Shown: positions 25,269 to 35,774, counted from the first letter of the stretch. The stretch is 64,000 nt of DNA from Flavobacterium johnsoniae (GCF_030388325.1 NZ_CP103794.1:868001-932000), one strand, 5' to 3'. A program made the numbers and translations. Notes: a model not told the origin generated them from the letters alone.

Positions 25269-27404
25269 ATGATACAAGATCCAAAGAGATATACGATCAC
25301 GGCGGCATTGCCTTACACCAACGGACCTATTCATATTGGTCACTTGGCTGGGGTTTACGTGCCTGCAGATATATATTCTAGATATTTAAGATTGCAAGGA
25401 AAAGATGTAGCATTTATCTGCGGAAGCGATGAACACGGCGTTGCAATTTCGATGAAAGCCAAAAAAGAAGGAATTACACCGCAAGAAGTTATTGACAAAT
25501 ATGATGGAATTATCCGTAAATCGTTCTCAGATTTCGGAATTTCATTCAACAATTATTCTAGAACTTCTGCGAAAATTCATCATGATACGGCTTCGGAATT
25601 CTTTAGGACTTTGTATGATAAAGGCGATTTTATTGAAGAAGTTACAGAACAATTGTACGATGCAAAAGCAAATCAGTTTTTAGCAGACCGTTTTGTGGTT
25701 GGAACTTGCCCAAAATGTGGAAATGATGGTGCTTACGGTGATCAGTGCGAAAATTGCGGTTCTACTTTGAATGCAACCGATTTGATTAACCCGAAATCGA
25801 CAATTACTGGAGAAACTCCAATTTTAAAATCAACTAAACACTGGTTTTTACCTCTTGATCGTTACGATGCATTTTTACGCGAATGGATTTTAGAAGGTCA
25901 TAAAAACGATTGGAAAACGAACGTTTACGGACAAGTAAAATCTTGGATCGATGCTGGATTAGAACCTCGTGCCGTAACGCGTGACTTAGATTGGGGAATT
26001 GATGTTCCTGTTGAAGGTGCCGAAGGCAAGAAATTATACGTTTGGTTTGACGCACCAATTGGCTACATTTCTTCTACGAAAGAATGGGCTGCACGCGAAG
26101 GAAAAGATTGGGAACCATATTGGAAAGATCAAGACACAAAACTGGTTCACTTTATCGGAAAAGACAATATTGTTTTCCACTGTATCATTTTCCCAGCGAT
26201 GCTAAAAGCTGAAGGAAGTTATATTTTACCAGACAACGTTCCAGCAAATGAGTTTTTGAATTTGGAAGGAAACAAACTTTCGACTTCTAAAAACTGGGCA
26301 GTTTGGTTGCACGAATATTTAGAAGAATTTCCAGATAAGCAAGATGTTTTGCGTTATGCTTTAACATCAAATGCTCCTGAAACAAAAGATAACGATTTTA
26401 CTTGGAAAGATTTCCAAGCTAGAAATAACAACGAATTGGTTGCCGTTTTCGGAAACTTCGTAAATCGTGTTGTGGTTTTAACCAACAAATATTACGAAGG
26501 AGTTATTCCAACTCCAAACGAATTTACAGAAGTTGATGAACAAACTTTAGCAGAATTAAAAGCATATCCAGCCGTAATTTCAAGTTCGGTTGAGCGTTAC
26601 AGATTCCGTGAAGCTTTAGGCGAATTGATGAATGTGGCTCGTTTAGGAAATAAATATTTAGCAGACGAAGAGCCTTGGAAAGTAATGAAAGACAATCCAG
26701 AGCGTGTAAAAACTCAAATGTATGTGGCGTTACAAATTGCTGCTGCGTTGAGCGTTTTGGCTGAACCGTTTTTACCTTTTACAGCTGCAAAACTTTCTAA
26801 AATATTGAATTTAGCTGATTTAAAAGAGCATTTTGCAGGTTTCAGCAAATTCTTGAAAGAGAAAGATCGCGATGCAAAAGACATTTTCCTTGATAAAACT
26901 TTAGGCTGGAATGACATTTCTGAAACTTCAGATTTACTTCCTGCTGGACATAAAATTGGCGAAGCAGAATTGCTTTTCGCTAAAATTGAAGACGAAGAAA
27001 TACAAAAACAAATAGACAAATTGGAAGCAACAAAAACAGCAAATCTCGCCGAAAATAAACAAACTGAACCTCAAAAAGATTTAATTCAGTTTGAAGATTT
27101 TGCCAAAATGGATATTCGTATCGGAACTATTTTAGAAGCTGAAAAAATGCCAAAAGCAAACAAGCTTTTAGTATTAAAAGTTGATACGGGAATCGATATT
27201 CGTACGATTGTTTCAGGAATTGCTGAGAGTTTTTCTCCAGAAGAAATTATCGGAAAACGTGTTTCTGTTTTAGCGAATTTAGCGCCAAGAGCTCTTCGCG
27301 GTGTTGAAAGTCAAGGAATGATTTTGATGACAACAAATGCAGAAGGAAAACTAGTTTTTGTAAATCCAGATGCTGATGCGCCAAACGGATCAACCGTAAA
27401 CTAA
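25269..27404 (+). CDS. metG: Methionine--tRNA ligase
   Basis: 711 residues. Class I signature HIGH at 22-25 and KLSTS at 336-340. A zinc knuckle lies at Cys147, Cys150, Cys160, Cys163 (CPKC and CENC). The anticodon-binding helices carry [18 protein letters not shown]-terminal tRNA-binding OB domain (about 605-711, [19 protein letters not shown]) mediates dimerisation and tRNA grip. It charges both initiator and elongator tRNA-Met. Single gene with its own promoter and terminator. Confidence 0.97.
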   Translation: MIQDPKRYTITAALPYTNGPIHIGHLAGVYVPADIYSRYLRLQGKDVAFICGSDEHGVAISMKAKKEGITPQEVIDKYDGIIRKSFSDFGISFNNYSRTSAKIHHDTASEFFRTLYDKGDFIEEVTEQLYDAKANQFLADRFVVGTCPKCGNDGAYGDQCENCGSTLNATDLINPKSTITGETPILKSTKHWFLPLDRYDAFLREWILEGHKNDWKTNVYGQVKSWIDAGLEPRAVTRDLDWGIDVPVEGAEGKKLYVWFDAPIGYISSTKEWAAREGKDWEPYWKDQDTKLVHFIGKDNIVFHCIIFPAMLKAEGSYILPDNVPANEFLNLEGNKLSTSKNWAVWLHEYLEEFPDKQDVLRYALTSNAPETKDNDFTWKDFQARNNNELVAVFGNFVNRVVVLTNKYYEGVIPTPNEFTEVDEQTLAELKAYPAVISSSVERYRFREALGELMNVARLGNKYLADEEPWKVMKDNPERVKTQMYVALQIAAALSVLAEPFLPFTAAKLSKILNLADLKEHFAGFSKFLKEKDRDAKDIFLDKTLGWNDISETSDLLPAGHKIGEAELLFAKIEDEEIQKQIDKLEATKTANLAENKQTEPQKDLIQFEDFAKMDIRIGTILEAEKMPKANKLLVLKVDTGIDIRTIVSGIAESFSPEEIIGKRVSVLANLAPRALRGVESQGMILMTTNAEGKLVFVNPDADAPNGSTVN

Positions 27405-27424
27405 GTTTAAACATTATATAAATG

Positions 27425-27456
27425 GCGTGAATTGGTTAAATATAACTGATTCACGC
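27425..27456 (+). terminator. Terminator after metG
   Basis: GCGTGAAT (27425-27432) pairs with ATTCACGC (27449-27456), followed by TTTT. Confidence 0.75.
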
Positions 27457-27550
27457 TTTTCTTTTTAAAAAGTTTTATTGTGTGAATTTTCATATTTAAA
27501 AATTTAAGATATTAGCTCCGTAATTATCTAACCAAAAACAAATTAACTGT

Positions 27551-29002
27551 ATGAAAAATAAAATACTCTTAGTTTACCTATTATTAAGCACATTAATATC
27601 ATTTTCGCAAGAAATTGTAAGCTCTGTGCCTGTTCAATTAAAAAAGAATCGTGACATTTTTCAAGTTGTAAATAATGAAAAGAAAGATGTTACTTTATTT
27701 ATCAGCGATAAAATAAAGGTAAAAGCCGTTCATCTAGACGAAAGCATGAAAATTGTGGATAGCATTTCTTCTGAAAGACCAGATACCAAAAAATACGACA
27801 TGATGATTGGTTATAATATTAATGGCAGCAATCCTCGTTTATTCTGGGCATCAAATGATTACGAAGAAATTTTTGCTCAATTGTTTGATGTTTCAAATCA
27901 AAAAGTAACAACACAACAATATAATCTTGTTTTAAAAGAAGAAAAAATTCTGCAAAAGTTTAGCGACAGCGATAAATTTTACATTCTAACTGTCATCAAA
28001 AAAAGCAATTCTTTAAAATTACATGTTTTTGATAAAAATGGTGTTTATTCGGCAAGAGTTATCAATTTAGAAGGGTTTCATTTTTTCAAATCAGATTATA
28101 CAAAATCAGATTTATATGGAATATTAGGCGAAAATCTGCTTCCATTTGAAGCTCCTTTTTCATTAAAAAACATCAATGTAGACAATCCTACATCATTAAC
28201 CGATGCTGCCACAAAAAGAAAATGCTATTTTAACAACAAAACACTTGTATTAACTATTGATACAAATCCAGACTATACGCAAGCAATTGTAGTTGATTTA
28301 GAAAAATATACTGCTGTCGAAAAAATTATTCGATCAGCAGGTATTTCAAATGTTTCTTCTTCAGGATATAAAGTTCCTGTCACTTCAAATTCATTTTATT
28401 TTGACGATAAACTTTACATCTTAAAATCTTCTCCAGATCAATTTTTCTTTTCTATAAAAGATTTAGAAAACAACACATTAAAAGAATATAGCGCAACAGC
28501 TGATGCTCCGATTGATTTTAAAAATTCAGAGATTTATCAAGAAGGTGGAGATTTTGGAGGAAAAAGAACTTTAGAAACCAGTTCTCAATTCTTAAGAAAA
28601 ATTGTTAATCTAAATGCTGGACTTTCTTGTTATCATATCGGACAAAATACATTAATTACTTTTGGCGGTATTTCTTCGATGGGGCAATCTGCGGGACAAG
28701 TAACGGCTAATCAATTCGGACTTATTGGTGCTCTTGTTGGTGCCGCTTTCTTTAGTCCGACAATGGATAATTTCAATTCTTATGCTAACAGGAAAGTAGT
28801 TAAAATTGAAGGACTTTTTGACAACGAAGGAAATCATGTTAAAGGTGATTTGCAGCCGCTAGCATTCGATAAAATCCGTACCTTTTTTGATGACAATAAA
28901 GATGTCTCTTCTCAAACTTTGTTTAATTTGAAAGCTGCTTATTATTTAGGGTATTACGACAATAAAACAAAAGAATATACGATTAGAAAATTTATAGATT
29001 AA
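27551..29002 (+). CDS. Exported protein of unknown function, paralog 1 of 3
   Basis: 483 residues with a signal peptide ending LISFSQ. No known domain recognised. It shares layout with the genes at 31540 and 34326: a beta-rich body, an SSQFLRKIVNLNAGLSCYHIGQNTLITFGG stretch near residue 340-375, and the end LGYYDNKTKEYTIRKFID. It is the most divergent of the three and carries a hydrophobic Gly/Ala segment (LIGALVGAAFFSPTMDNF) the others lack. Possibly a periplasmic or surface beta-propeller-like protein; this is inference from strand-rich repeats only. Confidence 0.75.
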   Translation: MKNKILLVYLLLSTLISFSQEIVSSVPVQLKKNRDIFQVVNNEKKDVTLFISDKIKVKAVHLDESMKIVDSISSERPDTKKYDMMIGYNINGSNPRLFWASNDYEEIFAQLFDVSNQKVTTQQYNLVLKEEKILQKFSDSDKFYILTVIKKSNSLKLHVFDKNGVYSARVINLEGFHFFKSDYTKSDLYGILGENLLPFEAPFSLKNINVDNPTSLTDAATKRKCYFNNKTLVLTIDTNPDYTQAIVVDLEKYTAVEKIIRSAGISNVSSSGYKVPVTSNSFYFDDKLYILKSSPDQFFFSIKDLENNTLKEYSATADAPIDFKNSEIYQEGGDFGGKRTLETSSQFLRKIVNLNAGLSCYHIGQNTLITFGGISSMGQSAGQVTANQFGLIGALVGAAFFSPTMDNFNSYANRKVVKIEGLFDNEGNHVKGDLQPLAFDKIRTFFDDNKDVSSQTLFNLKAAYYLGYYDNKTKEYTIRKFID

Positions 29003-29020
29003 TTCGATAAAAAATAATTT

Positions 29021-29066
29021 AAAAAGCGCGAATCGACTACTATTTTTTAACTGATTCGCGCTTTTT
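29021..29066. terminator. Bidirectional terminator between paralog 1 and the EamA gene
   Basis: AAAAAGCGCGAATC (29021-29034) and GATTCGCGCTTTTT (29053-29066) are a perfect 14-base pair ending in T on the plus strand. Confidence 0.85.
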
Positions 29067-29092
29067 ACTTTCAAAGTATTCACTTTCTAAAG

Positions 29093-29100
29093 TATCTTTG
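29093..29100 (+). promoter_or_regulatory. -7 box (TAnnTTTG) of the EamA transporter gene
   Basis: TATCTTTG, 29 bases before the ATG at 29130. Confidence 0.55.
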
Positions 29101-29129
29101 AAAAATTATACAAGATTAAAATTCATTAA

Positions 29130-30017
29130 ATGAAACTCACAAAACCAAGATTAGCTTTAATCTGCGGTATCCTTTGCATCTCGATTTTCCCGATATTGGT
29201 AAAATTACGTTTAACTCCAGGATTAATTTCGGCTTTTTACCGCATGTTTTTTGCCGTAATTCTTTTATTACCTTATGTTCTATTTAGTGGCAACTTTAAG
29301 CTTCCGAGTTTAAAATTTACGCTTTTGGCGACGCTTTGTGGCGTTTTATTTTCTTCTGATGTTGCTGTTTGGAATATTGCTATTCAAGATTCTAGCGCAA
29401 CACAAGCTTCTTTATTAACAAATTTATCTCCAGTTTGGGTTGGAATTGGTTCTTTTTTATTCTTAAAATCAAAACCTGCAACTAATTTCTGGATTGGCAC
29501 AATCGTTTCATTATTCGGAATGGTCACTTTGGTTGGTTTTGAATTTTTTATTGATTTGAATTTCAATCAAGCATTTCTATTTGCGGTTTTATCTGGAATC
29601 TTATATTCAATATATCTTTTAGTCAGTAAAAATGTGCTTTCAGAAGTTGATGTTCTTTCGTTTATGACGATAAGTTTAACTGCTTCGAGTATTTATTTAG
29701 GAATTCTGTGTTATTCTTTAGACCAACCTTTTACAGGATTTTCAGATATGGGATGGTTTGTATTGGTTTTGCAAGCTGTAATTTGCCAATTGTGCGCCTG
29801 GCTTTCGATTAGTTATGCCACGCAACACATGCGAGCGACTAGAGTTTCTTTGAGTTTATTGAGTCAAGCGGTAATTACCTCTATTTTAGCTTGGTTGTTT
29901 TTGGAAGAAAAAATAACTTTACAAATGGTTTTCGGCGGAATAATTCTGCTTTTCGGAATCCGAATTACTTTTTACGATAAAACAATTTCTTTGAAAAGAC
30001 TTTTTTCTAATAACTAA
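29130..30017 (+). CDS. DMT-superfamily (EamA) transporter
   Basis: 295 residues with ten hydrophobic helices arranged as two EamA repeats. The first repeat ends near FGMVTLVGFEF (about 128-140). The second runs to the GGIILLFGI end. NIAIQDSSATQASLLTNLSPVWVGIGS and AWLSISYATQHMRATRVSLSLLSQAVITSILA are the conserved helix 3-4 and 8-9 segments of each repeat. It exports small metabolites; the substrate cannot be told. No adjacent regulator. Confidence 0.88.
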   Translation: MKLTKPRLALICGILCISIFPILVKLRLTPGLISAFYRMFFAVILLLPYVLFSGNFKLPSLKFTLLATLCGVLFSSDVAVWNIAIQDSSATQASLLTNLSPVWVGIGSFLFLKSKPATNFWIGTIVSLFGMVTLVGFEFFIDLNFNQAFLFAVLSGILYSIYLLVSKNVLSEVDVLSFMTISLTASSIYLGILCYSLDQPFTGFSDMGWFVLVLQAVICQLCAWLSISYATQHMRATRVSLSLLSQAVITSILAWLFLEEKITLQMVFGGIILLFGIRITFYDKTISLKRLFSNN

Positions 30018-30168
30018 AATTAAAATTTCTCTCGCAGATTTGGCAGATTGAGCAGATAAAAATCATTTTAATCCTTTCAATCTGTAGCAAAAAAATAGTG
30101 CTAATTCGTGAAATTATAGGCAAAAAAACCTGAAACAAAGAAAACTTTAAACCTGAAACAAAAACATT

Positions 30169-30876
30169 ATGTTACATAAAACTAAAATACCAAACCTAAA
30201 AGTAATCGCATTTGATGCCGATGATACTTTATTTGTAAACGAACCTTATTTTCAGGAAACAGAACATAAATTTTGTGCTTTGATGGAAGATTATCTTTCG
30301 CATCAAGGAATTTCGCAAGAATTATTCAAAATTGAAATTGCCAATCTGTCTTTGTACGGATACGGAATCAAAGGTTACATTCTTTCTATGATTGAAGCGG
30401 CAATGAACATTTCCAACAAAACAATTCCAGTTGAAGTTATCGAAAAAATTATTCAATACGGAAAAGAATTACTCGAAAAACCAATCGAATTATTAGACGG
30501 AGTTGAAGAAACTCTTCAGTCTTTGCACGGAAAATACAAATTGGTTGTGGCAACAAAAGGCGATTTAAAAGATCAGCAAAGCAAATTGCATCGTTCTGGT
30601 TTAGGACATTATTTTCATCATATCGAAGTGATGTCAGACAAACAAGAAATTGATTATGAAAAACTTATCGGTCGTTTAGATATTCAAGCACACGAGTTTT
30701 TGATGATCGGAAACTCATTAAAATCAGATGTTCTTCCGGTTCTAGGAATTGGCGGTTATGCCGTTCATATTCCGTTTCACACGACTTGGGAACACGAAAA
30801 AATTAATCATACGATAGAACACGAGCATTTTAGTTCATTTGAAACTATTGCAGAAGTTGTTCCGAATTTATTATAA
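30169..30876 (+). CDS. HAD-family hydrolase
   Basis: 235 residues. Motif I DADDTLFVNE, cap helices about 20-105, motif II VATKGD, and the C-terminal MIGNSLKSDVLPVLGIGGYAVHIP with the acid pair of motif IV. This is a phosphoglycolate-phosphatase-like HAD with the C1 cap, substrate unknown. Its stop codon shares one base with the start of the CAT-like gene (TAATG), so the two are co-translated. Confidence 0.88.
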   Translation: MLHKTKIPNLKVIAFDADDTLFVNEPYFQETEHKFCALMEDYLSHQGISQELFKIEIANLSLYGYGIKGYILSMIEAAMNISNKTIPVEVIEKIIQYGKELLEKPIELLDGVEETLQSLHGKYKLVVATKGDLKDQQSKLHRSGLGHYFHHIEVMSDKQEIDYEKLIGRLDIQAHEFLMIGNSLKSDVLPVLGIGGYAVHIPFHTTWEHEKINHTIEHEHFSSFETIAEVVPNLL

Positions 30877-31505
30877 TGAAAACACTTTTAGATTTAGAAA
30901 ATTGGAATAGAAAAGAGCATTTCGCCCATTTCAGACAAATGGAAGAGCCTTTTTTTGGCGTAACTGTAGAAATTGATTGCACTCGAGCGTATCAAACCGC
31001 AAAAAGTATGAACGCTTCTTTTTTTATTTTCTATTTGCATAAAACTTTAGTTGCTGTAAACGCAATCGAAAACTTTAAATATAGAATTTCTGAAAACCAA
31101 ATTTATATTAACGATCGTGTTGATGCTTCGGCTACAATTGGGCGTGAAGATGGAACTTTCGGATTTTCATTAATCGAATATAATCCAGATTTTAAAACAT
31201 TCGAACAAATTGCATTAACAGAAATAGAACGAATTCAAAACACAACGGGACTTTTTACAAGATCTTTTGATGACGATAATCTGATTCATTTTTCTGCAAT
31301 TCCGTGGTTAAATTTTAGTTCCATTACTCATGCTCGCAGTTTTACATATCCAGACAGCTGTCCGAAAATTTCATTTGGAAAAATGATAACTTCCGAAACA
31401 GGAAAAAAAACCATGTCTATGGCGGTTTATGTACATCACGGTTTAATGGACGGAATGCATGTTGGTCAATTTGTAGATTATTTTCAAGACCTTATGAATC
31501 AGTGA
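30876..31505 (+). CDS. Chloramphenicol acetyltransferase-like enzyme
   Basis: 209 residues, the length and architecture of type A CAT trimers. LENWNRKEHFAHFRQMEEPFFGVTVEID at the start, FSAIPWLNFSSITH in the middle, and the catalytic HHxxxDG motif at 187-193 (VHHGLMDGMHVGQF). It transfers acetyl from acetyl-CoA to a hydroxyl. Whether it modifies chloramphenicol or a native metabolite is open; it is chromosomal, has host-like base composition and is coupled to a HAD phosphatase, which favours an old native role. Confidence 0.85.
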   Translation: MKTLLDLENWNRKEHFAHFRQMEEPFFGVTVEIDCTRAYQTAKSMNASFFIFYLHKTLVAVNAIENFKYRISENQIYINDRVDASATIGREDGTFGFSLIEYNPDFKTFEQIALTEIERIQNTTGLFTRSFDDDNLIHFSAIPWLNFSSITHARSFTYPDSCPKISFGKMITSETGKKTMSMAVYVHHGLMDGMHVGQFVDYFQDLMNQ

Positions 31506-31539
31506 TTTAAAAAGGAATAATTTTTGTAGCTATAAAAAC

Positions 31540-32928
31540 ATGAAACAAATCTTACTTTTTTTGTCTTTATTTTGTAGCACCGTTTTGTTAAGCCAAACGG
31601 TTCTAACTTCATATCCTTTAGATTTAAAAAATAAGAAACAACGACTTGATTTTGTAAATGCAGAAAACACCATCACACACGATGTATTTGTTTTTTTAGC
31701 TACAGACAGTCTTTCTATACTAAAATACAATAGCGCTTTATTTTTAAAACAAAAAATAGTAACGTCACGAAAATTTGTTGAAGATAGATCTTTAATTGGC
31801 TATAGTTTTAGCGAAGATGGAAATCCTATATTGTATTGGTTTTCTGCGGCCGACAAAAGTATTATTTTGATTAAATATTATTTAGAAAACAATACAAGCC
31901 GTGCTTTAAAATTTCGAATTCCGTTAGAAGACAAATCGCTTTTGAATTATTATCAGAAAGATAATAATTTTTATTTGCTGATGAAGGATAAAACGAAAGA
32001 AGGTTTAACCGCTTTTATTTTTAAGAACGGAATAGCTGAAGAAAAATATCTCGATTTTTCTCCTTTTGTATTTCGCGACAGAAAAACACAGCAAAAAACA
32101 TTCAATCAGATTCTAAGAGAAAATCCTATTGAAAAAATGGATTCCGGAGAATATAATCCTCTTTATAAAGTAACTTCGAAAAGCAAATTATATACGCTTC
32201 CCAATCGTTTAATTTTGACCTTAGACCAAAGTCTTAGAAAAACACAATTATTCGATATTAATTTGAATAACTTAGAAATAAAAGAAAAAACTTTTTTACA
32301 GCCAGTAGGTCAAAAAAACTCAAAAAAATCAAACTCTTATTATCACGAAAATAAATTATATCAAGTAAATGTTAATGCTGAACAACTTTTATTAGATATT
32401 AAAGATTACGAATCAGAATCGTCTTTGAAAACATTTATTGTTTCAAAAAAAGATACTATTCAATTTAAAAATTCTCCTTTATTGCTACAAATCAATGACC
32501 GAAAACCAAGAGAATTAAAAAACACAAGCAAATTTCTACAAGAATTAGCAACAACAGATGTTGGCATTTCTGTTTTCAAAAACAAACAAAATCTATTTTT
32601 GACTTTGGGCGGAACTGGAATGCAATCAAAATCGATTACCGCTGTAGATATGATGCCCGATTTTTATAGCGATTTCATGCCTCCAAGTTATTATAATATA
32701 GACACTTATTATTCTGTATTTTTCGAAAGTGTTTGGAGCAAAAAACTCGAAACAACCAATCAAAATCAAGAACCTCTTGCTGGCGATAAAATTTATGCTT
32801 TTATAGATAGCAATAAAGGAATTTTTCCTTCGAATACTCTAAAGTTAAGCAATTATAGCATTTTAGGATATTATGATCCTAATTCTAAACAATACGTTTT
32901 GCGTAAATTCACAGACGGATTCAACTAA
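31540..32928 (+). CDS. Exported protein of unknown function, paralog 2 of 3
   Basis: 462 residues. Signal peptide ends STVLLSQ; mature start TVLTSYPLDL. It closely matches the gene at 34326 over its length: THDVFVF, ILKYNSALFLK, a YWFSAADKSIIL line, SKSNSYYHENKLYQ, STSKFL-type and GISVFKNKQNLFLTLGG, and the end SILGYYDPNSKQYVLRKFTDGFN. No domain I can name. It begins 34 bases after the CAT-like gene and precedes the OmpA-barrel gene, so it may be read with either. Confidence 0.75.
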   Translation: MKQILLFLSLFCSTVLLSQTVLTSYPLDLKNKKQRLDFVNAENTITHDVFVFLATDSLSILKYNSALFLKQKIVTSRKFVEDRSLIGYSFSEDGNPILYWFSAADKSIILIKYYLENNTSRALKFRIPLEDKSLLNYYQKDNNFYLLMKDKTKEGLTAFIFKNGIAEEKYLDFSPFVFRDRKTQQKTFNQILRENPIEKMDSGEYNPLYKVTSKSKLYTLPNRLILTLDQSLRKTQLFDINLNNLEIKEKTFLQPVGQKNSKKSNSYYHENKLYQVNVNAEQLLLDIKDYESESSLKTFIVSKKDTIQFKNSPLLLQINDRKPRELKNTSKFLQELATTDVGISVFKNKQNLFLTLGGTGMQSKSITAVDMMPDFYSDFMPPSYYNIDTYYSVFFESVWSKKLETTNQNQEPLAGDKIYAFIDSNKGIFPSNTLKLSNYSILGYYDPNSKQYVLRKFTDGFN

Positions 32929-33073
32929 AAAAACTCAATATCAATCACTTATAAAAACACAGAGTTTATTTAACACTCTTGTTACCTTATTTTAATACCT
33001 TTTTGACTTATAGAGGAAGTATTTACTTACAATAAATTGTTGTTTTGGCTCAAATTTAAAATCTCAAATAACA

Positions 33074-34201
33074 ATGAAAAAAGTTATAATGACTCTTGCC
33101 TTTGCTCTGGCGTTAACAGGAGCACATGCGCAAACAGAAAACAACAGCGGATTTAATAAATGGTCTATAGAATTTGCTGGTGGTTTGACTAAACCTCAAC
33201 GCCCATTAACTGCAGGTTATTCTACAGACACTCCAAGCCCTTGGGTTGGTGATTTAGGAGTTCGTTATATGTTTAACAACAAATTTGGTTTGAAAGCTGA
33301 TTTTGGATACAACAGTTTTACAGCAAAAAACAATTCTTTAGATTTTGATTCAAAATACTATAGAGTAGATTTACAAGCTGTTGCAAACTTAGGACGTATT
33401 ATGAACTTTGAAACTTGGACTAATACATTTGGTTTATTAGGTCATGCAGGTTTTGGGTATGCTCAATTAAGAAGTGATAATTTTAAAGGAGCTGACGAAG
33501 TAGGTAACTTTATTGCGGGTGTAACTGGACAAATTCGTTTATCAAATAGAGTAGCCTTGACTGGTGATTTCTCAACTATTTTAAACGCATCGCAAGATCG
33601 TACTTTTGATGGAGCAAATATTGAAGGAAACAGAGGTTTTTCTGGATTGCTTTTTAATGGTACATTAGGGTTAAATGTGTATTTAGGAAAAAACACAAAA
33701 CATGCAGATTGGGCAGTAATGTCTAGCAATAATGTTGATCTTACATCTTTAGAAAACAAAGTAGCAGATCTTGAACAACAAATTAAAAACAAACCTGCAC
33801 AAAAAGAAATCGTTGTAGAAAAACAAGTTCCTGCACAACCTGTAGATAATGATTTGATTAAAAGAATGATCAATGACAAATATTACAGTGTTTATTTTGA
33901 TTTCAATAAAACAACTCCTATCGAAAACTCAACTGCGTCAATCGATGTTGTTTTAAATTATTTAAGAAAAAATCCTTCTGCTTCTCTTGATTTAGTAGGT
34001 TACGCTGATCAAGTTGGAAAAGCAGATTATAATGAAAGACTTTCTAACACTAGAGCAAATAATGTAAAAACTATTTTTGAGCAAGCAGGAATCGCTTCTT
34101 CTCGTTTAAATGTTATTGCAAATGGTGCAGATACATCAATTAAGAAAGATTCTGACGAAGCTAGAAGATTAGCTAGAAGAGTTACTTTTATTGTAAAGTA
34201 A
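33074..34201 (+). CDS. OmpA-family outer membrane protein (beta-barrel plus peptidoglycan-binding domain)
   Basis: 375 residues. Signal peptide ends GAHAQ. Residues about 25-215 are an eight-strand-type beta-barrel (alternating aromatics, GDLGVRYMFNNKFGLKADFGY). Residues about 225-255 form a short coiled linker. Residues about 265-375 are the OmpA C-terminal domain: YYSVYFDFNKTTPIENS, LDLVGYADQVGKADYNERLS, ARRLARRVTF with the Asp/Arg ligands for the peptidoglycan stem. Flanked on both sides by paralogs 2 and 3. A strong terminator follows. Confidence 0.92.
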   Translation: MKKVIMTLAFALALTGAHAQTENNSGFNKWSIEFAGGLTKPQRPLTAGYSTDTPSPWVGDLGVRYMFNNKFGLKADFGYNSFTAKNNSLDFDSKYYRVDLQAVANLGRIMNFETWTNTFGLLGHAGFGYAQLRSDNFKGADEVGNFIAGVTGQIRLSNRVALTGDFSTILNASQDRTFDGANIEGNRGFSGLLFNGTLGLNVYLGKNTKHADWAVMSSNNVDLTSLENKVADLEQQIKNKPAQKEIVVEKQVPAQPVDNDLIKRMINDKYYSVYFDFNKTTPIENSTASIDVVLNYLRKNPSASLDLVGYADQVGKADYNERLSNTRANNVKTIFEQAGIASSRLNVIANGADTSIKKDSDEARRLARRVTFIVK

Positions 34202-34223
34202 TTTCTTTTTAGAATTATAAACC

Positions 34224-34256
34224 AAAAGTCCTTAAGATATTTTCTTAAGGACTTTT
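34224..34256 (+). terminator. Strong terminator after the OmpA gene
   Basis: AAAAGTCCTTAAGA (34224-34237) pairs perfectly with TCTTAAGGACTTTT (34243-34256) around a five-base loop, followed by a T run. Confidence 0.9.
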
Positions 34257-34325
34257 TTTATTGCTTAAATTTAATTCCGTAATAGCTTACAAAATTTTGG
34301 AATAAAATTTGATGATTTTCAATTT

Positions 34326-35774
34326 ATGAAAAAACTACTACTTCTCTTCGTTTTGTTTTCAAAAACAGTTCTGTTTAGTCAAACAGTGCTAAATTATTTG
34401 CCTTTAAATCTAAATAATTTAGATAAAACCCAAATTCTAAATATTGAAGATGAGGCAAACCACGATATTTACGCTTTTGCCTGGGACAATAAAAACATCA
34501 ATATTTTAAAATATGACAAGTTTTTATTTCTAAAAAATCGCTTTACAGATTCTATAAGACAGGAAATGAGCAGGAATCTAATGGGCGCAACAATTAATGA
34601 TGAAAAAAAACCAACCTTATATTGGATTTCTCCAAATTATAGGAATCTGTTGCTTAAAACTTATGACCTGGAAAAAAATACTTCAGAGTCTTTAAGTTTT
34701 ACTTTTCCAGAAAATCACAATTACATTATCACTTATTTTCATCAGCACAGTACTTTTTATCTTTTAGCAAAAGAAAAAGAAACTGACCACTTACTTCTTT
34801 ATAAATTTAAAGATGGGAAATGCGTAATAATGATGTTCGATTTTTCTAATTTCATTTTTAAAAATGAAAAAAATATAGCATTCTCTTTTAATGCGCTTAT
34901 TAAACGTTTTCCACTGAGAAAAATGGAGTCAGACGTTCTTAATCCGATAGATTTAGCTTCTAAAATAAATAAATTATATGTGCTTGAAGATCATATTCTT
35001 TTGACATTTGACTATAACACGACAAAAACTCAAGTGTTTGATCTTAATACGATTACTGGAGAAATTAATGAAAAAGAATTTAAGCAGCCTATTTCAAAAA
35101 ACGCAGCCAAAAACTCAAATTCATTTTATAACGAGAAAAAACTCTTTCAAATAACCTCAAACAAAGACGAATTTTTATTTGAGATAAAAGATTTTGAGAC
35201 TGAAAAGACCATAAAGAATTATTCTTTTTCAAAAAATGACACTATTGTTTTTAAAAGATCTCCATTTTTTATGCAAATTGACAATAATAGACCGCAACAA
35301 TTAAAAACTACTGCAAAATTTCTAAAACATTTAGATGGACTTTCTGCTGGTATTTCGGTTATAAAAAAAGAGAAAAACAGTTTTATCACATTTAGCGGTT
35401 TTGGAGAATACATTGATTACAGTTACTACGCGCCTATTAATTATGAAGGTTTCATTGAATCATCTCCTTATGCTATAAGTAAAATAGTTTATTTTGATGG
35501 TCTTTTAAACGAAAATTGGAATCCTGTAACAGCTCCATATTTACCAATGGCAATGGAGAATCTATTTTATTATTTAGGCAGCAATAAAGAAATTTCCTTA
35601 TATGATGCATTAAAATTAAAAGATTATACTATTTTGAGCTATTATGACAACGTTTCCAAACAGTTTGTTATGCGAAAATTTACTGATGGTTTTATGCAAG
35701 ACAACGGAAATCCGATTATGAACAAAGCACAATTTTCCAAACCTTTCTCTTTTGGTAATATAAGATCTTATTAA
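34326..35774 (+). CDS. Exported protein of unknown function, paralog 3 of 3
   Basis: 482 residues. Signal peptide ends TVLFSQ; mature start TVLNYLPLNL. Aligns along its length with the gene at 31540: NHDIYAFAW, INILKYDKFLFLKN, LYWISPNYRNLLLK, SNSFYNEKKLFQ, TAKFLKHLDGLSAGISVIKKEKNSFITFSG, and the end TILSYYDNVSKQFVMRKFTDGF. A short tail after that motif is extra. Separated from OmpA by a strong terminator, so it has its own promoter. Confidence 0.75.
   Translation: MKKLLLLFVLFSKTVLFSQTVLNYLPLNLNNLDKTQILNIEDEANHDIYAFAWDNKNINILKYDKFLFLKNRFTDSIRQEMSRNLMGATINDEKKPTLYWISPNYRNLLLKTYDLEKNTSESLSFTFPENHNYIITYFHQHSTFYLLAKEKETDHLLLYKFKDGKCVIMMFDFSNFIFKNEKNIAFSFNALIKRFPLRKMESDVLNPIDLASKINKLYVLEDHILLTFDYNTTKTQVFDLNTITGEINEKEFKQPISKNAAKNSNSFYNEKKLFQITSNKDEFLFEIKDFETEKTIKNYSFSKNDTIVFKRSPFFMQIDNNRPQQLKTTAKFLKHLDGLSAGISVIKKEKNSFITFSGFGEYIDYSYYAPINYEGFIESSPYAISKIVYFDGLLNENWNPVTAPYLPMAMENLFYYLGSNKEISLYDALKLKDYTILSYYDNVSKQFVMRKFTDGFMQDNGNPIMNKAQFSKPFSFGNIRSY

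Noticed and set aside
26714..27019. Open frame on the minus strand inside metG
   Set aside because: Antisense to conserved metG sequence; Ser-rich shadow.
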